Assembly (NCBI GenBank): GCA_028289545.1
Contig: JANQPG010000094.1
Span: 1 to 64,000 of the forward strand
Length of the DNA stretch: 64,000 bases
Reading direction: 5' to 3'
Origin: Woeseiaceae bacterium
GTDB lineage: Bacteria > Pseudomonadota > Gammaproteobacteria > Steroidobacterales > Woeseiaceae
Below the pieces are notes generated by a model. That model had not been told where the DNA came from, made no database searches, and was given only the letters and a program-made list of their open reading frames with translations. The number at the start of each line of letters is the position of its first letter. Position 1 is the first letter of the stretch. Of this stretch, positions 63,222 to 64,000 are shown in pieces. A program made the position numbers and the translations under genes.

Positions 63222-64000
63222 TCAGTCAAAATCGTAGCTGAACGTAACGCCGTAGGTCCGCGGCTCCATATAGCGGGGCCCGAAGGACGACTCGAACAGC
63301 GCCGGATTCGACAACGATGGGCCGTACAGGCTAAACCAGAAATCCTGTCCGTACAGCACAACCAGTTCGTCGGTCAGGTTCTTGCCCCAGACCTGCACGC
63401 TCCAGCCGTTGTCGGCGCGATAGCCGAAGTTGGCGTTGATCTGCCCGTCCACTTCGCTCCGAAACTGCGAAATGCTGTTGTCGATGAATTCCAGCGAATA
63501 CTCGTCTTTCTGCAGATAGTCGACGTGCGCGTAGAATTCGCCTCCTCCCAACGGCGCTGTGAAGTCCACGCCGAGTATTAGCGTATCGGGCACCGTGCCC
63601 TGCGGCGGTGTGCCTTCGGGAATCTCGGCGTCGGCGGGGATGCCGCTCGAATCGCCATCCTGATGGCTGTAAGCGAGGTTGGCCGTAAAGTTGTCGTTGA
63701 TGGCCCACGCGGCCTCGACTTCGACACCCTCCACGGTGGCTCTGCCGGCGTTGGTCGTGGCGGCGGCCCCGCCCGCGCCCACCGAATTCACGAAGAACTG
63801 CAGGTCTTCGTACTCTGTATCGAACAGCGCAACGTTGAGCTGCAGGCGACCGTCGAGCCATCGTGTTTTGGCGCCCACCTCGAGGCTCTCGACCGTTTCG
63901 GGATCGACGGCCTTGTCGATCAACGCAGGGTCGCTTTGCGCCATATCGAACGCGCCGCTGCGAAAACCGGTCGATGCCGAGGCATACAGCAACACGGCAT
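63222..64000 (-). CDS. TonB-dependent receptor, C-terminal part (cut by window end)
   Basis: Only the last 260 or so residues of the barrel are inside the window. The frame runs to the right edge and must start beyond it. Features include YASASTGFRSGAFD, VESLEVGAKTRWLDGRLQLN in outline, the VEVEAAWAINDNFT strand and a terminal TFSYDFD. This pattern fits the ITVTATRR-type receptors. Domain content at the N-terminus is unknown. Confidence 0.88.
   Translation of the reverse strand, partial: AVLLYASASTGFRSGAFDMAQSDPALIDKAVDPETVESLEVGAKTRWLDGRLQLNVALFDTEYEDLQFFVNSVGAGGAAATTNAGRATVEGVEVEAAWAINDNFTANLAYSHQDGDSSGIPADAEIPEGTPPQGTVPDTLILGVDFTAPLGGGEFYAHVDYLQKDEYSLEFIDNSISQFRSEVDGQINANFGYRADNGWSVQVWGKNLTDELVVLYGQDFWFSLYGPSLSNPALFESSFGPRYMEPRTYGVTFSYDFD

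Noticed and set aside
1..64000. CRISPR arrays, insertion sequences, prophage or conjugation genes
   Set aside because: No regularly spaced repeats, transposase, integrase or phage structural genes were seen.

Overview
The window is about 64 kb of high-GC, gene-dense bacterial chromosome. It reads as a free-living, probably marine gammaproteobacterium. The grounds are five TonB-dependent receptors (TBDRs), a FecI/FecR pair, RdgC, an acyl-homoserine-lactone LuxI/LuxR pair, many lipoproteins and secreted serine hydrolases, and a PCu(A)C copper chaperone. A Woeseia-like or related heterotroph would fit, but the taxon is inference. I see no rRNA, convincing tRNA, insertion sequence, phage gene or CRISPR array.

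Layout. (1) 0.2-5.0 kb: a tightly coupled operon of lipoprotein amidase, DUF819 membrane protein, SH3-NlpC/P60 endopeptidase and L-Ala-D/L-Glu epimerase. (2) 5.1-11.6 kb: a GH28 beta-helix hydrolase, an STN-domain TBDR, FecR and FecI, all on the minus strand. (3) 11.6-12.7 kb: a relic patch with a decayed HTH gene and one orphan secreted protein. (4) 12.7-21.8 kb: alanine racemase, serine hydrolase, NhaC-type antiporter, diaminopimelate decarboxylase, RpiR/SIS regulator, NagZ-like enzyme and an SxxK lipoprotein. (5) 21.9-28.9 kb: rdgC, a long acetyl-CoA hydrolase/transferase with a thioesterase, and a TBDR with a coupled secreted protein. (6) 28.9-32.1 kb: LuxI/LuxR and two tandem GntR paralogues. 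(7) 32.1-41.8 kb: a kinase-like P-loop protein, an EF-hand protein, a YHYH protein, two two-component systems, a small Cys protein, two DUF2306-like membrane proteins and a homocysteine methyltransferase. (8) 41.9-48.4 kb: a SARP/BTAD-alpha/beta hydrolase fusion, SRPBCC protein, HAD lipoprotein, M19 dipeptidase and a MocR regulator with an extra C-terminal domain. (9) 48.6-58.5 kb: nitrilase-family hydrolase, TBDR, TPR-sulfotransferase, serine hydrolase and two MFS transporters. (10) 58.6-62.6 kb: a likely copper locus (DUF2946, TBDR, DJ-1-like, PCu(A)C). The minus-strand TBDR at the right edge is cut by the window end.

The most coherent story is regions 1 and 4. Together they encode nearly every step for breaking down peptidoglycan peptides: amidase, NagZ, gamma-D-Glu-DAP endopeptidase, Ala-Glu epimerase, alanine racemase and DAP decarboxylase. 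They also carry two candidate transporters and a sugar-phosphate-type RpiR regulator. A 13-bp sequence, AAT-N3-TTATTCC, occurs twice over the divergent nhaC/lysA-like promoters and once upstream of the first operon. It is a candidate operator linking the two regions into one murein-catabolism regulon.
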